NCBI GenBank assembly: GCA_037127255.1 | Contig: JBANSL010000002.1 | Location: 96,688,519 to 96,752,518 of the forward strand | Length of the DNA: 64,000 nt | Direction: 5' to 3' | Source: Persicaria tinctoria | Taxonomy: Eukaryota > Streptophyta > Magnoliopsida > Caryophyllales > Polygonaceae | Part shown: piece after piece, positions 21,994 to 32,300 of the stretch | Layout: every line of letters begins with the position of its first letter | How positions within the stretch are numbered: the stretch's first letter is position 1 | The notes under the pieces: model-generated | Seen by the model: the letters and a program-made list of their open reading frames with translations, nothing else | Database searches by the model: none | What the model was told of the DNA's origin: nothing | Program-made: the position numbers and the translations under genes

Positions 21994-23556
21994 TTAGATC
22001 CTTCTCTCAAACCTCACCGGGAACCCCCCTTCCATCTGCGCCGTCAAGTACGGCAGCAACACCGGCTCGAACCCCTCCGCCACCACCGGCACCACCCTGA
22101 ACCGCCGCAGAACCCCTGCCGCCACCCTCTTCATCTGCAACAAGGCCATTTCCTTCCCCAAACACACCCGGGGCCCCGCCTGAAAAACCGGGTACGAATA
22201 CAGATCCTTCGCCACAAAAGCCCTCTTCTTCCTCCCCTCTCCGTCCTCTCTCTCCTCCAACCACCTCTCCGGCCGGTACTCCGCCCAGTCCTCCCCCCAG
22301 ATGCTCGCCGCCCTCCCCATCGCGTACACGTGGTACGCAACCGCCGTCCCCCTCCTCGCCACCGTCCCGTCCGGCAACACGTCCTCCTCGGTGGCGAACT
22401 TGATGTCCACCACCACCGGCGGGTAAAGCCTCATGCTTTCGTGTAGAGCGGCGTGTAGGTACACTAGATCCTTGGTGTCGTCGTAGGCGGAGGCCTTAGG
22501 GTTTTCGTCGCTCCGATTGATCTCGTCGATGATTTCCCTCTCCGCCGATGGATTCTTGGAGAGGAGCCAGAAGAACCAGGTCAACGCCGCGGAGGTTGTG
22601 TCCCGGCCTGCGAGGATGAAGCTGATCGCTATATCGGTGATGAATTCCTCGTCGGAGTGCCCCGATTTGAGGAATCTCGAGAGCAGATCGAGATCGGAGT
22701 CCGATTCCGGTGTCGAATTATCCTTCTGATCCTTGATTTGTTGCATCTTTTGCTTTACGATCTCAGAGGTGAAATCTCGAACCTTGGATACGGCCGTCCG
22801 GAGGCGACTCTCAGTCCCGATGTTCAGGAATCGCTTGAGCCGCCATACGATCGGGTGGATGGCTCTAAACCGGAGGCTGGTAATGGCGACGGCTTCCTCG
22901 AAAGCGGTGGCGAATGGCGCCTCCGGGAGCGACGGGAGAAGGAGCGCCGGATCGTAACCAAAGGCGATCTTGCAGATGTTATCAAACGTGAACCTCCGGA
23001 GGAGACTCTGGAGATCGAACACCTTACCTGCATCCACAGATTCAGCCAAGATCGGGATAAGCCGATTTTCAAGCTCGGCGTCCACCACCTGTTCGACGAA
23101 TTTCCTCAGAGACTTGCTGCTGAACTCATGGCTAGCAACACGGCGCTGGAACTTCCACTCGTCGCCATCAACGCTGAAGATGCCCTTGCCAAGGAGGTCA
23201 CTGACAATGGAGCTGTACTTGTTCCCCTTCTCGTAGACGGCGAACTTGGTCTTGAGAATGTGCTCCACGATGGCCGGGTTGGCGGTGATGATCTCATCAC
23301 CGCCCCATAGCGGCCTCTTCAGGAGCACAGTCGAGGTCGGGGATGACCTCAGCATCTCGACCATGAATGGAACTCGGTCCCTGATGTTGCTCGGTAGAGC
23401 CAGAATGGAGCCGATGATCGGGTAGGATTTAGCAAGCTTCGTCGCGGATTCATGGCTCTTGTGGTTGGCGGAGAAGACGAGCTTGTGGACGATGAAGATC
23501 AGGAGGAGTGGGAGAAGGAAGAGTAGCAATGGAGGCAAGTTAACAAGCTCAACCAT
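21994..23556 (-). CDS. Cytochrome P450, CYP94 family, single exon, complete
   Basis: ER-anchored haem monooxygenase of 520 residues, full length for the family. N-terminal membrane anchor at about residues 7-28, then the YPIIGS proline region at 45-50. Key motifs intact: I-helix AGRDTTS (316-322), K-helix ESMR (373-376), PERW (429-432), haem loop FQAGPRVCLG (458-467) with Cys465 as iron ligand. CYP94 enzymes are plant fatty-acid omega-hydroxylases; some members oxidise jasmonoyl-isoleucine, but the subfamily and substrate cannot be settled by eye. Intronless, typical for CYP94. The GC-rich coding region contrasts with AT-rich flanks and yields long shadow frames on the other strand. A TATA-like box lies about 85 bp upstream of the start. 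A Mutator-like MITE sits just past the stop. Confidence 0.95.
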   Translation of the reverse strand: MVELVNLPPLLLFLLPLLLIFIVHKLVFSANHKSHESATKLAKSYPIIGSILALPSNIRDRVPFMVEMLRSSPTSTVLLKRPLWGGDEIITANPAIVEHILKTKFAVYEKGNKYSSIVSDLLGKGIFSVDGDEWKFQRRVASHEFSSKSLRKFVEQVVDAELENRLIPILAESVDAGKVFDLQSLLRRFTFDNICKIAFGYDPALLLPSLPEAPFATAFEEAVAITSLRFRAIHPIVWRLKRFLNIGTESRLRTAVSKVRDFTSEIVKQKMQQIKDQKDNSTPESDSDLDLLSRFLKSGHSDEEFITDIAISFILAGRDTTSAALTWFFWLLSKNPSAEREIIDEINRSDENPKASAYDDTKDLVYLHAALHESMRLYPPVVVDIKFATEEDVLPDGTVARRGTAVAYHVYAMGRAASIWGEDWAEYRPERWLEEREDGEGRKKRAFVAKDLYSYPVFQAGPRVCLGKEMALLQMKRVAAGVLRRFRVVPVVAEGFEPVLLPYLTAQMEGGFPVRFERRI

Positions 23557-23640
23557 GGCTAAGCAATGTGTTTAATTTTCTCAATGTAAGTCAATTGGTA
23601 TTTGCTTTGCAAAATGGTTGTCAAAACTCAAATCAATTGG

Positions 23641-23648
23641 TATTTATA
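23641..23648 (-). promoter_or_regulatory. Candidate TATA box of the P450 gene
   Basis: Minus strand reads TATAAATA about 85 bp upstream of the ATG (23556), a usual plant distance for a leader of about 50 nt. No experimental support. Confidence 0.45.
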
Positions 23649-24056
23649 TTTAATTAATTGCTCAATGTGGCAGATTAGTTGCAAATACAAAATTACTAAT
23701 TTGCTTCATGAATTATGATATTGACGGTTTTGACACTTTTTTAATAACACTTGTGGAAAAATAATACATCTTGGTAAATAGTCATTAAGATTTTTCTAAT
23801 GACAACTTTAAATTGCAAAGAAAAATCCTCATCCATAGTAAAAAGGTAAAAAAGATTCCATTTGATCATTGAAAAATATGAAAGGTGGACAACAAGTTTG
23901 AACATCATCTTCATCTGAAATTCTCCTGTAACTTCCATGATCAATCCTTTGTCGCCTTCGAAAAGGCCTTCAAAGTATCATAAGTTCATAAACCCAATTT
24001 ATGTTTTTCTTTTTGTAGACAAGGGGCGAAGCTCCTCAAAAACTATAACACCAATA

Positions 24057-24294
24057 CTCCCTCCGTCCCACGATAGTTGTCTTTGAACTATTCATGTACG
24101 CTTTTTAATGAGCTAAAAACTATATAAAATTTTAATTTTTTAAAATAATTCTATATTTATTAGTAATGTGTATAATACTATATTATTTAAAAATATTTAG
24201 TAATTAAAATGTTGATATCTTTAATTTATAGTTTTTAACTTCTTAAGAAAACGTACCTGAATAGTAAAAGACATCTATTGTGGGATGAAGGAAG
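24057..24294. mobile_element. Stowaway MITE (Tc1/mariner type)
   Basis: Left end CTCCCTCCGTCCCACGATAG is the classic Stowaway terminus. The right end, reversed, is CTTCCTTCATCCCACAATAG. TA dinucleotides flank both ends (24055-24056, 24295-24296). 238 bp, AT-rich, non-coding. Confidence 0.85.
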
Positions 24295-24336
24295 TACAAG
24301 ATAAGTCATACAAGCCAGACAAACAAACTCCTCTAA

Positions 24337-24690
24337 GAGCACCTACAATGGGGTTTTAAGACGGTTTTTAGGTTAGAAATCAATTTAATAATAGGGTATG
24401 GAGAGAGAAAAAAATAAAAACGATAAAACCCAAAAAAAAACCCAAAAAACTTACCGGTGGGGTAGGAGGAGAGAGAGAGGGAGAGCATGTGGGGTCTAAT
24501 TTAAAGAAAAAAGGGGTAGACATTAAATGTGATACCATTCTTTTTCTTTATAATTTTAAATATATGTGTTGAAGGGTTTTTAATAGGTTGTATGGACGTG
24601 GGTGTAAAAATATGTTGGGTTTTTTAGGAGGAGAAAAAGTGATAAAAGGTGATTAAGAAACCGTAGAAACCCGTATGGATGCGGATGCTC
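24337..24690. mobile_element. Tourist-like MITE (PIF/Harbinger type)
   Basis: Flanked by TAA on both sides (24334-24336, 24691-24693). Ends are GAGCACCTACAATGGGGTTTT and, reversed, GAGCATCCGCATCCATACGGG. 354 bp, non-coding, GA-rich centre. Confidence 0.7.
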
Positions 24691-24976
24691 TAATATTTTC
24701 GAAAATCATCCGACTAATGTCCGGAGGAGAATCTTGCAGAACGTGTAAACTCAAATCTAGAGAGAAGACAGAGTTTAACTAACGAATCTGGCACCCTATT
24801 TCTTTTTGAAAAAATATGACTCTTTTTTTTTTTTGATTCAATGATTATCTAATCTCTTTTAATGAAACCTTGGCAACGAGCAACCGGGTTATAGACTGGA
24901 TATATATATGTGTGTCTAGACATAAGGAACCCAACACCCTATTTTATCGTTGATGTTTGTATGATATACAGTATAT

Positions 24977-25027
24977 TTTTATTTTTTTTTATTAGGAAAG
25001 AATTCGGGTGGGCTGGCCCTACCCGGC
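24977..25027 (-). mobile_element. Very short 5'-truncated LINE (3' tail only)
   Basis: About 50 bp between ATGATATACAGTATAT (24961-24976) and ATGATATACCGTATAT (25028-25043), a 16-bp duplication with one change. Read on the minus strand it is a hairpin (CGGGT-GGGC-TG-GCCC-T-ACCCG, plus 25005-25025), then AATTCTTTCCTAAT and an A tail, the same parts as the LINE-C 3' end. Confidence 0.7.
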
Positions 25028-25143
25028 ATGATATACCGTATATGTTTAACAACAAACAATATTCTATTTTGTTGTTGTTGTTGTTCTTTTCATACGCCTT
25101 TGAGAAGTGAATTGACTTCGACATCAAAAACAGAGCCATCATT

Positions 25144-25467
25144 ATTGATCTACCAACCTTTGGTAATAAATTCACCTGGCGTCGAAAAAGATTCGGGCCT
25201 GATAACACGTTTGAGAAACTAGACAGAGTTCTAATTCATAGTAGTCTCATAAACACCTTTCCAAACCTAAGCACTAAGAACCACCCTTTCACAACTTCCG
25301 ACCACTGTCACATATCCCTAGACCTCAAAGATAACCTAAGACCTAAACTACAACCCTTTAAATTCGAAATGGCTTGGACTAAAAGATCAGATTATGAATT
25401 AATAGTAAAGCAAGCATGGAGAGTGGATACAGAGGGTTCTCCTCTTTTTAAATTAACCAGGAAGCTT
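25144..25467 (+). pseudogene. LINE-A ORF2, 5' fragment (end of endonuclease)
   Basis: Encodes the C-terminal half of an APE-type endonuclease (GNKFTWRRKR...FEKLDRVLIHSS...TSDHCHISLD) and the start of the linker. SDH, one of the catalytic motifs, is present. The N-terminal motifs are missing through 5' truncation. The frame then runs into LINE-B. Confidence 0.85.
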
Positions 25468-26213
25468 ACCTATATAATATATCTCCTACTATATCTTGGC
25501 ATCTATCTAGCTATCTCTACTTATGCTTTTTTAGCTGCCAGATACAAAGCAACAACTACACCAGGAGTTATGATCATAGATATAGTGATGCACATCATTT
25601 TGAATTTTACTTTCTCCGGATAATGTGCTCAGTCAGCTACCTTAAAATTCCATTACTAGATTACTTTCTTGTTATTTCTCTACATCTCTCTTGCTGCTAT
25701 CCAATTATTCTTTGCCATAAACTGCATCAATACACTGAATATATTGACAACAACAAACAAGCTCTGAATAACCATATATGCAAAAGTAGCATTAATCATA
25801 TTCTTCTTCCTTTATCTATGAACATTGAGTTAGAATATGAACTTCATTATTATTTAATGACCTTCTTAGTGACAAATCAAAATATATATCATGAATTACT
25901 CTACTATTTAAATTGCTGTTTATGGGTATTTCCAACCCTCTTCACTGCTACATCTGCTTGTATATCATCACTAATTATAAACCATTACCCTTATCATGAA
26001 CAAAGGTTTCACAAGGGCATGGGTTCAATGTTTCTTACTATTAGAATCTCTAATTTAATTCTATCAAGACTGTCACAAAACCATAACAAACTCACCACTG
26101 ACCTCAATCAAAACTGTAATGCTGCATTGCATTTTGAAATCATTCACTACTTGAAATTGTGCTTTGATATTCACCATATAAATCTATTACTTAGATACTT
26201 TGTTGATAGCTCT
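25466..26213 (+). repeat. In-frame 748-bp direct repeat, copy 1 (5' end of LINE-B)
   Basis: Matches 27746-28493 with a constant offset of 2280 bp (760 codons) and no net indels. Roughly 8% differences in the part I counted (25623-25742). Sits exactly at the 5' end of LINE-B. Confidence 0.9.
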
Positions 26214-29200
26214 CTGAATCCCTCCTTCTGCATTTCTAGAACAATAACTCAGTTCAGGGATACATTCCTTTTACTTAAAACTTGCTTTGTCAAGTTAACG
26301 CAGTACCCTAACCTGCATCACTACCCTATATCTGTTATCACATTTCATCCATGTTTGAATTCTTTTAAATATGAATGTATTATTAATCATATCACTCCAC
26401 ACTTATTTATGAATCAATATATACATCCTGAACTCCTCTACTATCTAAACTGCTTTTCATGGTGCTTTGCTAATCAGATTTCAAATTCATTACTTAGAAG
26501 AATGCCACAAATTTGGTATCACTCGAATTCTGTACACCACCATCACTACACCATCACTGCACAACCTCTGAATCCCTCCTTATGGTTCTTTACTATTCAG
26601 CTGCCACTATTAACATTCATAAGAATGCCACAAAATCAGTACTACACAACCTCTGTATCCCTCCTTCTCAGCATTATCTGCTGTGGGCTTTGGGATCTCA
26701 GAAGTCACCTCTTTTTTCACCATTATACTTCTGCTTCTTCTGGTATCATAACTCCCACCATAAAACAAAACCCATGTGATGATCTCTCGGCATTGCTGTG
26801 CATAATTTTACAAATTCTCACTAGTAAGGTTTTGCAATTATCCCAATCAGGAGTGTCAAAAAACTACAAATGCTCAACCTATGCTTTAAACAACTACTAT
26901 AGTGATGTATCAAATTATGATTTGAATTGCTACCTGAATAAGTGCATTGTTATCTACCTTAGAGACTTCTTGCTAAAATGCTCTGTTGCACATTCTCTGG
27001 TAATTTACTACTGTTGTCTTGGATCCTCATTTCAGTGCAGACCTATACTCTATCTACTAGCTACTTGCTCAACTATGATAATGCATTATCTTAAACTGCA
27101 GCATCATTCTATAAATGCCATCACCAACCAACCATATCTATGTAATCACACTTATAAATACATTACTTATCAATTCTATTTATCCTTGTCTATGAATCAA
27201 AAGCTATATCACAAAATTCTCTGCTATCCAAAAACGTCTCGATGTGACTTTGCTAACCAAATTTCTCCTTTATCTCTTATATTGTCATTATGGTTCATTA
27301 TTGCTTGCACTCAGCCCCTGTTAATGAATCAAAATCTATATTATGATATTCTAGACTATCTTAACATGTTTTTTTGGTTTATCTCAAACAAGATCTCGAC
27401 CATATTGCTCATAAACTGCCATCAAACTCTTAATTATTTGACACTAGCAGGATACCATCAATGCACTGCCACCCTTACCTTAAACCTGAACTCTCCTAAA
27501 CATGGAGCCTGGCACCTTAAGCTTGATGAGTCTCTACAAACCTTTCAGGTTGAAAAACAAAAACCACACTCTAGCTATCCAAAATCTAACTGTCATAATA
27601 AGTATAGTAACTTAACATTAGAATCTACCTTACTCCTGCCTAAAATTAGTTTACAAACTCACGATTACCTAAATTATAAAATATATAACTTAGATCTCCT
27701 ATATGCCATAAAACAAAAACAATCTATTAAGCACCAGCTTTACCTTTACCTATATAATATATCTCCTACTATATCTTGGCATCTATCTAGTTATCTATAC
27801 TTACGCTTTTTTAGCTGTCAGATACAAAGCAGCAACTGCACCAGGAGCTATGATCTTAGATATAATGCTGCACATCACTTTGAATTTTACTCTCTCTGGA
27901 TAATATGCTCAGCCAGCTACCTGAAAATTCCATTACTAGATTACTTCCTTGCTAATTCTCTATATCTCTTTTGCTGCTATCCAATTACTCTTTGCCATAA
28001 ACTGCATCAACACACTGAATATATTGACAACAACAAAACAGTTCTGAATAACCATATATGCAAAAGTAGCATTAATCATATTCTTCTTCCTTTATCTATG
28101 AACATTGAGTTAGAATATGAATTTCATTATTATTTAATGACTTTCTTAGTGATAAATCAAAATATATATCATGAATTACTCTACTATCTAAATTGGTGTT
28201 TATGGCTATTTCCAATCCTCTTCCCTACTACATCTGCTTGCATATCACCAATAATTATAAACCATTACCCTTATCATGAACAAAGGTTTTACAAGAGCAT
28301 GGATTCTATGTTTCTTACTATTAGAATCTCCAATTTAATTCAATCAAGACTGTCACAAAACCATAACAAACTCACCATTGGCCTCAATCAAAACTGTAAT
28401 GCTGCATCTGACTTTGAAATCATTCATTACTTGAAATTGTGCTTTGATATTCACTACATAAATCTATTACTTAGATACTTTGTTGATAGCTCTATAAGCA
28501 AAAACTCTATTACTATTTACCTAACATACTTGTTTATCTTTTTATATGAATATGCTATAAGTCATCAGACTAATCATGCTCGAGGGAGCCATTCCCTCGA
28601 GGAACAAAACTTTTTACACGATTTGCAGACTCGTCCTCAGCTTGGCTGGTCGCATGGCTCTTGCCTTGTTGGCTTGGGGTTTCAAACTCAGGGAATACTC
28701 ACACAAACGACCTCAACGGTTCTGCTCTTGATCCAGACTATCTACATCAAGGACGACTGCTCCGATTCACTTCACAGCATGTGTGAGCGTCCTATTGCCA
28801 TCTTCAAAGTTTTAGATGTTAATTGTACTAGGGAAGGATTACCCAATCTGGATTTTAAACAATACTGCATACCTGGACGCAACAAACAAAATAATCCTTA
28901 CTACTCTAATTCAGCAGGCTATGTGATGGATACTTATTTAGTAAACCATTATCGCATGTTTTATGTAAGAAACGATAATCAGTATCATTCAAAAGAATTT
29001 TATGGACTGTCAAGTATGATTATTTACTTTGAATTTGCCTTGAATACTAGTTATAATAGTGACTCATGCCCAATCCAAAACCACTACTATGGTCCTGGGC
29101 TTCACCTGCATTATAGTGAAACCAATAAGCTAGATTTGCAGATTAACAACTTTACAAATGAGACATCATCTCACACATACAAATTTAAACACAACCATAA

Positions 29201-29384
29201 CAAAACTCCTTCGAATAGAGCAGCATTCAAAGTAGAGATTACCCACATACTCGCAACGAAAGAAGATACAAACAACACACACCATAAACAAATAAGAACC
29301 AAAAATAATTGGAGGCTCACTACTCCTATAAACAAGGCTACCAGCCAGAAAAACTACAATGTTCCGCAAAAAAGGTTTAAATGA
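25623..29384 (+). CDS. LINE-B leader ORF of unknown function (1253 aa from first ATG)
   Basis: The frame has no stop from 25452, before the element's 5' end, to 29384; the first ATG is at 25623, so about 1300 codons stay open in AT-rich DNA. The product is rich in Leu, Tyr, His, Asn, Ser and Cys and poor in charge until the last 300 residues. The usual plant LINE ORF1 parts (DUF4283/RRM-like domain and CX2CX4HX4C knuckle) are not visible. A module of the form MNQ..YH..LLYYLN...W.F recurs at least five times (DNA near 25877, 26412, 27196, 27326, 28157). A 748-bp segment appears twice in the same frame. Its TGA overlaps the ORF2 ATG as ATGA at 29381-29384. Translation is unproven; function unknown. 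Confidence 0.6.
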   Translation: MCSVSYLKIPLLDYFLVISLHLSCCYPIILCHKLHQYTEYIDNNKQALNNHICKSSINHILLPLSMNIELEYELHYYLMTFLVTNQNIYHELLYYLNCCLWVFPTLFTATSACISSLIINHYPYHEQRFHKGMGSMFLTIRISNLILSRLSQNHNKLTTDLNQNCNAALHFEIIHYLKLCFDIHHINLLLRYFVDSSLNPSFCISRTITQFRDTFLLLKTCFVKLTQYPNLHHYPISVITFHPCLNSFKYECIINHITPHLFMNQYIHPELLYYLNCFSWCFANQISNSLLRRMPQIWYHSNSVHHHHYTITAQPLNPSLWFFTIQLPLLTFIRMPQNQYYTTSVSLLLSIICCGLWDLRSHLFFHHYTSASSGIITPTIKQNPCDDLSALLCIILQILTSKVLQLSQSGVSKNYKCSTYALNNYYSDVSNYDLNCYLNKCIVIYLRDFLLKCSVAHSLVIYYCCLGSSFQCRPILYLLATCSTMIMHYLKLQHHSINAITNQPYLCNHTYKYITYQFYLSLSMNQKLYHKILCYPKTSRCDFANQISPLSLILSLWFIIACTQPLLMNQNLYYDILDYLNMFFWFISNKISTILLINCHQTLNYLTLAGYHQCTATLTLNLNSPKHGAWHLKLDESLQTFQVEKQKPHSSYPKSNCHNKYSNLTLESTLLLPKISLQTHDYLNYKIYNLDLLYAIKQKQSIKHQLYLYLYNISPTISWHLSSYLYLRFFSCQIQSSNCTRSYDLRYNAAHHFEFYSLWIICSASYLKIPLLDYFLANSLYLFCCYPITLCHKLHQHTEYIDNNKTVLNNHICKSSINHILLPLSMNIELEYEFHYYLMTFLVINQNIYHELLYYLNWCLWLFPILFPTTSACISPIIINHYPYHEQRFYKSMDSMFLTIRISNLIQSRLSQNHNKLTIGLNQNCNAASDFEIIHYLKLCFDIHYINLLLRYFVDSSISKNSITIYLTYLFIFLYEYAISHQTNHARGSHSLEEQNFLHDLQTRPQLGWSHGSCLVGLGFQTQGILTQTTSTVLLLIQTIYIKDDCSDSLHSMCERPIAIFKVLDVNCTREGLPNLDFKQYCIPGRNKQNNPYYSNSAGYVMDTYLVNHYRMFYVRNDNQYHSKEFYGLSSMIIYFEFALNTSYNSDSCPIQNHYYGPGLHLHYSETNKLDLQINNFTNETSSHTYKFKHNHNKTPSNRAAFKVEITHILATKEDTNNTHHKQIRTKNNWRLTTPINKATSQKNYNVPQKRFK
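27746..28493 (+). repeat. In-frame 748-bp direct repeat, copy 2
   Basis: Second copy of 25466-26213. Both copies are open in the same frame. Sequence after copy 2 (from 28494) does not match that after copy 1. Ends lack TG...CA and there is no primer-binding site, so these are not LTRs. Confidence 0.9.
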
Positions 29385-32300
29385 AGTTTAGCTTTTGGAA
29401 TATAAGAGGCCTTAGCAGAAAGAACGTTTGGACCCACATTGAAGCCACAACCAAAGCAAAACACATAAAAATCTTAATGCTGGCAGAAACAAAATTAACA
29501 AACCCTCCACCAGACAACTGCTGGAAAAAACCAGGCTTTGACAGGATGCACTTTATCCCTTCCAATGGCCTAGCGGGTGGCCTTTGTCTTCTTTGGAAAG
29601 AATCCCAATTCCACAATGAAACAGGATGCACTTTATCCCTTCCAATGGCCTAGCGGGTGGCCTTTGTCTTCTTTGGAAAGAATCCCAATTCCACAATGAA
29701 ACCTTCAAGCAGACTATATAAACACGGCTCTCAAAATTGATGTAGAAATTTTATTTGTTTATGCAACCCCTTATGCAAAGGAAAAAAACGGCTTCTGGAA
29801 TTCACTATCAGACTATATTCGCAACGCTAAGGATTCACCGATTATTATGGGAGACCTTAATGAAATTTTAGAACCTAGCGATAAGCAAGGGGGTAGGACC
29901 CCATCAGCTAATAGATTTGCAAGACTACAAGACGCCATCAGAAGTTTCAACCTGGTAGATTCCCCAACTACAGGGAACGATTACACTTGGAGAAAAAGTG
30001 AACATGGCATTGACAACATATTTGAAAAGCTAGACCGCGCTATGGTTAGCCACCCAATCCTAAAGCAATTCTCAAATCTTAGTACAAAGAACCATGCGTT
30101 TCTTAAGTCAGATCACGCACAGATCACTTTAGACCTCATGGATAACCGCAAACCAAAATTGCAACCCTTCAAATTTGAAATGGCATGGACAACAAGATCG
30201 GACTACGAATCTGTAGTGCGATCGGCTTGGAGATTAGACGCTCCTGGTTCGAAAATGTTCAAACTAACGAAAAAACTTCAAGAGGTCAAAAGAAAAAGCA
30301 AGGTCTGGAGCAAAGTAACATTCGGAAATGTTTTCCGCCAAATCAAGCAAATAGAAATAGATCTGCTAGAATCTCAAAATAAGCTATGTAACGCTTACAA
30401 CCAAAACCTAGATAACAAAATCAAAAGACTAACTTCAAAGCATACTTCCCTCCTCTCTTTCCAACAGAAATATTGGGGGCAAAGGGCGAAAAGAATGCAC
30501 ATAAAATCCATAGACGCCAACACTAAATATTTTCATAAAATAGCAACAGGCAGACGAAATAGAAACATAATAAAGCATCTACAAACCGCGGCGGGTATAA
30601 CACTTACCAACGAAGAAGATATTAGAAACCTCATCAAGCACGATTTTAGCCAAAGATTTACGCAACAGACAAGACAACAACCACAAAACAACCTACTCCA
30701 CCATATAGAGAATGAAATCACAAATGAAGATAATGAATGGCTTACTCGCCAAGTCACGAACTCCGAAATTAAAAATGCAGTCTTCAGCTTAGCCAACGAT
30801 AAATCACCAGGCCCAGATGGCTTCCCAGCTGGTTTCTTCAAAAAATACTGGCATATCGTGGAACCGTCTGTCATCAAAGCAGTTAAAAGTTTCTTTCTGA
30901 GTGGAAGGATCCTAAAACAAACAAACCATACGTTCATAGCACTAATCCCAAAGATAGATAACCCAACCACAACATCGCACTATAGGCCCATTAGTCTCTG
31001 CACAACAACATATAAAATTATATCCAAAATTCTAGCTTCAAGACTCAAAAGGGTAATCCCCAAAGTAACCAATCCACTACAGAGCGCATTCTCTTTAGGA
31101 AGATCGATACAAGATAACATCCTAATCGCAAATGAAGTCTTCCACTCCTTCTCAAAGAAAAATGGAAAATCTGGTTGGATGGCCGTAAAACTGGATATGG
31201 AAAAAGCTTTCGATATGGTCGACTGGAATTTCTTAATCTCCATTATGTCAAAATTTGGGTTCTCGCCCAAATTCACTCGTTGGATCAAAGAATGCATAAC
31301 CACTGTCACCTACTCGGTACTAGTAAATAATGAACCTACGGAAATTTTCTTTCCTGAGAGGGGAATACGTCAAGGGTGCCCGCTATCACCTTATCTCTTC
31401 TTGATTATTTCGGAAATTCTGGCCCGTGGGTTACAACATGAATCGGAAAAACCACATAGTCACCTAGGTATCAAACTGACGCGAGGAGGAACAAAAATCC
31501 CCTTCTTAGCCTTCGCGGATGATATCGTCATCTTTGCATCAGCAACCAAAACTGGTTGCGACCAAATTAACAAAATTCTAACTGATTACTCTGCTATTTC
31601 AGGACAAAAGGTAAATAGGCATAAATCCCAATTCCAAGCATAAAAAAACGTCACAAACACACAAAAAAACCTAATTAGAAACGAGCTAGAAATAGCACAC
31701 ACACCCAAGATGGGTACATACCTGGGCTGCCCCCTAATCGAAGGAAGAATGAAAAAGGAAGAATTTACGGAACTTCTAACAAACACCAAATCACAACTCC
31801 ACAGATGGAAGGCGAATTGCCTCTCTCAAGCTGGACGTTGTACTCTAATCAAAACAACACTATCAGCTAAGCCTCTACACATAATGCAATGTTTTATGCT
31901 GCCAAAATCAGTCCATACGGAGCTTGATAGGATCAACAGAAACTTCCTCTGGAATAAGGGACCCAACCACAAGCCACTCATCGGTTGGTTTGAGGTTTGC
32001 AAAACAAAGGAAAATGGAGGACTAGGGCTGCGTAGCTCCAAGGATATGAATTCTGCCTTTCAGATGAAATTACTGTGGAAACTACTAGCGGAACCAACTA
32101 GCCCTTGGGTCAAACTAATCAAAGAAAAATACATTAAAAACCAAAACATACTCACATATCAAAAGCAGGGTACCTGTTCCTGGCAATGGACTCAGTTAAT
32201 AAAATTAATACCGTTGTTTAAATAAGGACTAAATTGGTCTATTGGAGACGGAGCCTCTATTAAGTTCTGGCAAGACCAATGGTTAGGCCAAACACCGATT

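Noticed and set aside
22007..23310. Long frames on both strands over the P450, up to 217 aa
   Set aside because: Shadows of a GC-rich coding region; only the 520-aa frame carries P450 motifs.
25369..25623. 84-aa open frame across the LINE-A/LINE-B junction
   Set aside because: It is LINE-A endonuclease text running into the 5' end of LINE-B; the join is an insertion boundary, not a gene.
25466..28493. LTR retrotransposon with 748-bp LTRs
   Set aside because: No TG...CA ends, no primer-binding site or polypurine tract, and no flanking duplication at the repeat ends; the whole stretch lies within the LINE-B target duplication.
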